Shown: one piece after another, positions 6,638 to 7,539 of the stretch
Position numbering within the stretch: position 1 is the stretch's first letter
Layout of the letters: every line of letters begins with the position of its first letter
Notes under the pieces: generated by a model
The model's database searches: none
What the model was told of the DNA's origin: nothing
What the model saw: only the letters and a program-made list of their open reading frames with translations
Program-made: the position numbers and the translations under genes
Assembly: GCA_016793415.1 (NCBI GenBank)
Contig: JAEUMC010000392.1
Location: 1 to 7,539 of the forward strand
Length of the DNA: 7,539 nucleotides
From: Devosia sp.
GTDB lineage: Bacteria > Pseudomonadota > Alphaproteobacteria > Rhizobiales > Devosiaceae
Reading direction: 5' to 3'

Positions 6638-6910
6638 TCATCCCGCCGGATTGAGCCGGGCCCAGACGCGCATGAAATCGTCCGGCTTGAAGCCGCTGTT
6701 GGCGCACAGCGCCAAGAGCAGCGCCTCGTTGGTGGCAAAGTAGTCGATCAGGCCGCGATCCAGCCCATCGCCGCCCACCGCCTTGCGCAGCGCATCCGGG
6801 GAATAGCCGGTGAGGCTCATGAACTCGGCGAGTTGTGCCGGATTCTCGGCGAGGTGGTGCAGGCAGAGTTCGCCCAGCGTTCTGGAGGTGAGTTCGAGGC
6901 TTTGGGGCAA
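6638..6910 (-). CDS. DUF3572 small protein of unknown function
   Basis: About 90 residues, all predicted helical, ending in a pattern typical of DUF3572: [25 protein letters not shown], then [31 protein letters not shown] recall DUF3572 proteins being about this size and lying between divK and dinB in Hyphomicrobiales, which matches this position. No function is established. The start is uncertain: in this frame there is no ATG or GTG between the conserved region and codons that overlap divK on the opposite strand. TTG at 6910 ([15 protein letters not shown]) gives the expected length, but its ribosome-binding site is poor, and a rarer ATT start at 6931 or ATC at 6940 cannot be excluded. It is the first gene of a unit with dinB, which follows after 4 nt, so it shares dinB's promoter. 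No cysteine cluster, membrane segment or catalytic motif is seen. Confidence 0.75.
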   Translation of the reverse strand: MPQSLELTSRTLGELCLHHLAENPAQLAEFMSLTGYSPDALRKAVGGDGLDRGLIDYFATNEALLLALCANSGFKPDDFMRVWARLNPAG

Positions 6911-6935
6911 GGGCAGGGTCTCGCTGGCAATCGGA

Positions 6936-6964
6936 TTGATGTTACCCCGAACTTCGGGCAGAAC
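6936..6964 (+). promoter_or_regulatory. Candidate divK promoter with embedded palindrome
   Basis: TTGATG (6936-6941), a 17-nt spacer, then CAGAAC (6959-6964): 4/6 and 3/6 matches to the general -35/-10 consensus, with ideal spacing. The spacer contains the perfect palindrome CCCGAA-C-TTCGGG (6946-6958). Two GAAC half-sites (6949-6952 and 6961-6964) are separated by 8 nt. The palindrome could serve divK, the divergent DUF3572-dinB unit, or both. The promoter call is tentative. Confidence 0.3.
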
Positions 6965-6997
6965 ACGAGGGCCCGCCAGCCTCCTCCAGGTGGATTT

Positions 6998-7002
6998 GAG
7001 TC
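6998..7002. promoter_or_regulatory. GANTC (CcrM-type) methylation site just before divK
   Basis: GAGTC ends 4 nt before the divK ATG. GANTC is the target of the cell-cycle methyltransferase CcrM in alphaproteobacteria. The site is seen directly; methylation and regulatory effect are inference. Confidence 0.35.
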
Positions 7003-7006
7003 CCGT

Positions 7007-7381
7007 ATGCCCAAGACCGTGATGATCGTCGAAGACAATGAGCTCAACATGAAGCTCTTCAACGATCTGCTTGAATCGCGTGGTTATTCGATCATCCAGA
7101 CCCGTAACGGCCTGGAGGCGCTGGATCTTGCCCGGGCGCATCGCCCCGACTTGATTCTGATGGATATCCAGCTGCCGGAAGTCTCCGGCCTCGTGGTCAC
7201 CAAGTGGCTGAAGGAAGACGACGAGCTGATGGCGATTCCGGTCATCGCAGTGACGGCCTTCGCCATGAAGGGCGATGAGGAGCGCATCCTCCAGGGCGGC
7301 TGCGAGGGTTACATCTCTAAACCCATCTCCGTGCCTCACTTTTTGGAAACCATTGCCCGCTACATTGGACCTGCCAACTAG
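7007..7381 (+). CDS. divK: Single-domain response regulator DivK
   Basis: A 124-residue stand-alone receiver domain, the usual length for DivK. The phosphorylation site is complete: D10 in the acidic pocket ([11 protein letters not shown]), phospho-acceptor D53 in [14 protein letters not shown]83 in [16 protein letters not shown], and K105 in GYISKPIS. In alphaproteobacteria DivK is phosphorylated and dephosphorylated by the DivJ and PleC kinases and controls CtrA activity through DivL/CckA, setting cell polarity and division timing; it is often essential. The ATG at 7007 is the only sensible start, being immediately before the first beta strand. The ribosome-binding site is weak (GAG 6 nt upstream, AGGTGG 13 nt upstream). 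pleD follows 56 nt later on the same strand, the classic arrangement, which is the main reason for naming it divK rather than a generic CheY-like protein. It faces the DUF3572-dinB unit. Confidence 0.95.
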   Translation: MPKTVMIVEDNELNMKLFNDLLESRGYSIIQTRNGLEALDLARAHRPDLILMDIQLPEVSGLVVTKWLKEDDELMAIPVIAVTAFAMKGDEERILQGGCEGYISKPISVPHFLETIARYIGPAN

Positions 7382-7385
7382 GCTT

Positions 7386-7421
7386 TGCCCTTATTGGCAT
7401 TCGGGCAGATTTCCTCAAATC
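7386..7421. other. Two small stem-loops in the divK-pleD gap
   Basis: TGCCC (7386-7390) can pair with GGGCA (7403-7407) across 12 nt, and GATTT (7408-7412) with AAATC (7417-7421) across CCTC. Both stems are only 5 bp. They lie between the divK stop and the pleD start and could adjust downstream expression; they could also be chance. Confidence 0.2.
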
Positions 7422-7437
7422 GCGGGGCCTGAGGTCT

Positions 7438-7539
7438 TTGACGGCGCGGGTGCTGATCGTCGACGATATTCCAACGAACGTCCGCCTGCTGGAGGCGCGG
7501 CTTTCGGCTGAGTATTTCGACGTCGTGACGGCGTCATCG
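7438..7539 (+). CDS. pleD: Response regulator PleD (diguanylate cyclase), N-terminal fragment (partial)
   Basis: The first 34 codons are present and run off the right edge. They read LTARVLIVDDIPTNVRLLEA..., which closely parallels the start of Caulobacter PleD (MSARILVVDDIEANVRLLEA). D9 and D10 form the acidic pocket of the first receiver domain; the phospho-acceptor Asp, second receiver and GGDEF domain lie beyond the window. PleD makes c-di-GMP at the cell pole in response to DivJ/PleC phosphorylation, the same kinases that act on DivK. No ATG or GTG start is in frame between the divK stop and this point, so the TTG at 7438 is the likely start. Its GAGG (7431-7434) is only 3 nt away, closer than usual; the GTG at 7450 is an alternative but would cut the first beta strand. 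The GGDEF domain is inferred from synteny and the N-terminus, not seen. Confidence 0.85.
   Translation, partial: MTARVLIVDDIPTNVRLLEARLSAEYFDVVTASS

Noticed and set aside
5899..6654. 251-codon plus-strand open frame antisense to dinB
   Set aside because: Arg/His/Asp-rich shadow of dinB without domain features.
6911..7006. CtrA box (TTAA-N7-TTAA) upstream of divK
   Set aside because: No TTAA half-site is present in this interval.
6911..7339. Upstream extension of the DUF3572 frame across divK
   Set aside because: The extension is antisense to conserved divK codons and shows no family similarity; the conserved part starts near 6910.
1..7539. Defence island, mobile element, CRISPR array or RNA gene
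   Set aside because: No transposase, integrase, direct-repeat array, tRNA-like or rRNA-like sequence is seen; all sizeable frames are accounted for by housekeeping-type genes.

Overview
The window reads as ordinary, high-GC, densely packed chromosome of an alphaproteobacterium. Three things point there: a divK-pleD cell-cycle pair, a DinB polymerase with the N-terminal CxxC...CxxC extension common in that class, and a FemAB-like/GDPD/RidA/HIT neighbourhood. I infer order Hyphomicrobiales (Devosia-like is plausible) from gene content and remembered gene order; no search was run.

Layout, right to left on the minus strand. A DUF3572 small protein (probable TTG start), dinB and a RidA-family gene form a tight unit (6910 down to 4860). 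A 176-bp gap with two stem-loops follows. Next is a coupled pair, a glycerophosphodiester phosphodiesterase and a FemAB-like N-acyltransferase (4683 down to 2763). A 206-bp gap holds a palindrome nearly identical to one in the previous gap. Then come a UGT80-like glycosyltransferase, a HIT-family hydrolase and a DUF1275 membrane protein, joined by a 4-nt overlap and a 1-nt gap (2556 down to 172). After a 113-bp gap carrying a clean 17-bp palindrome, the first codons of an XRE-type regulator run off the left edge.

On the plus strand, at the right end, divK is complete and is followed after 56 nt by the start of pleD, which runs off the right edge. The divK start and the DUF3572-dinB start face each other across about 96 bp that contain a 13-bp palindrome.

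Functionally, divK-pleD is the phospho-signalling and c-di-GMP branch of the alphaproteobacterial cell cycle. DinB is an error-prone translesion polymerase. RidA and HIT proteins are housekeeping metabolite or nucleotide hydrolases. The GDPD, FemAB-like protein and glycosyltransferase suggest envelope or lipid work, though their substrates cannot be read from sequence. I did not find a defence system, mobile element, CRISPR array, tRNA or rRNA. The most notable non-coding signals are the paired intergenic palindromes, the operator-like repeats before the XRE gene and between divK and dinB, and a GANTC site just before divK. Five of the ten genes appear to use GTG or TTG starts.
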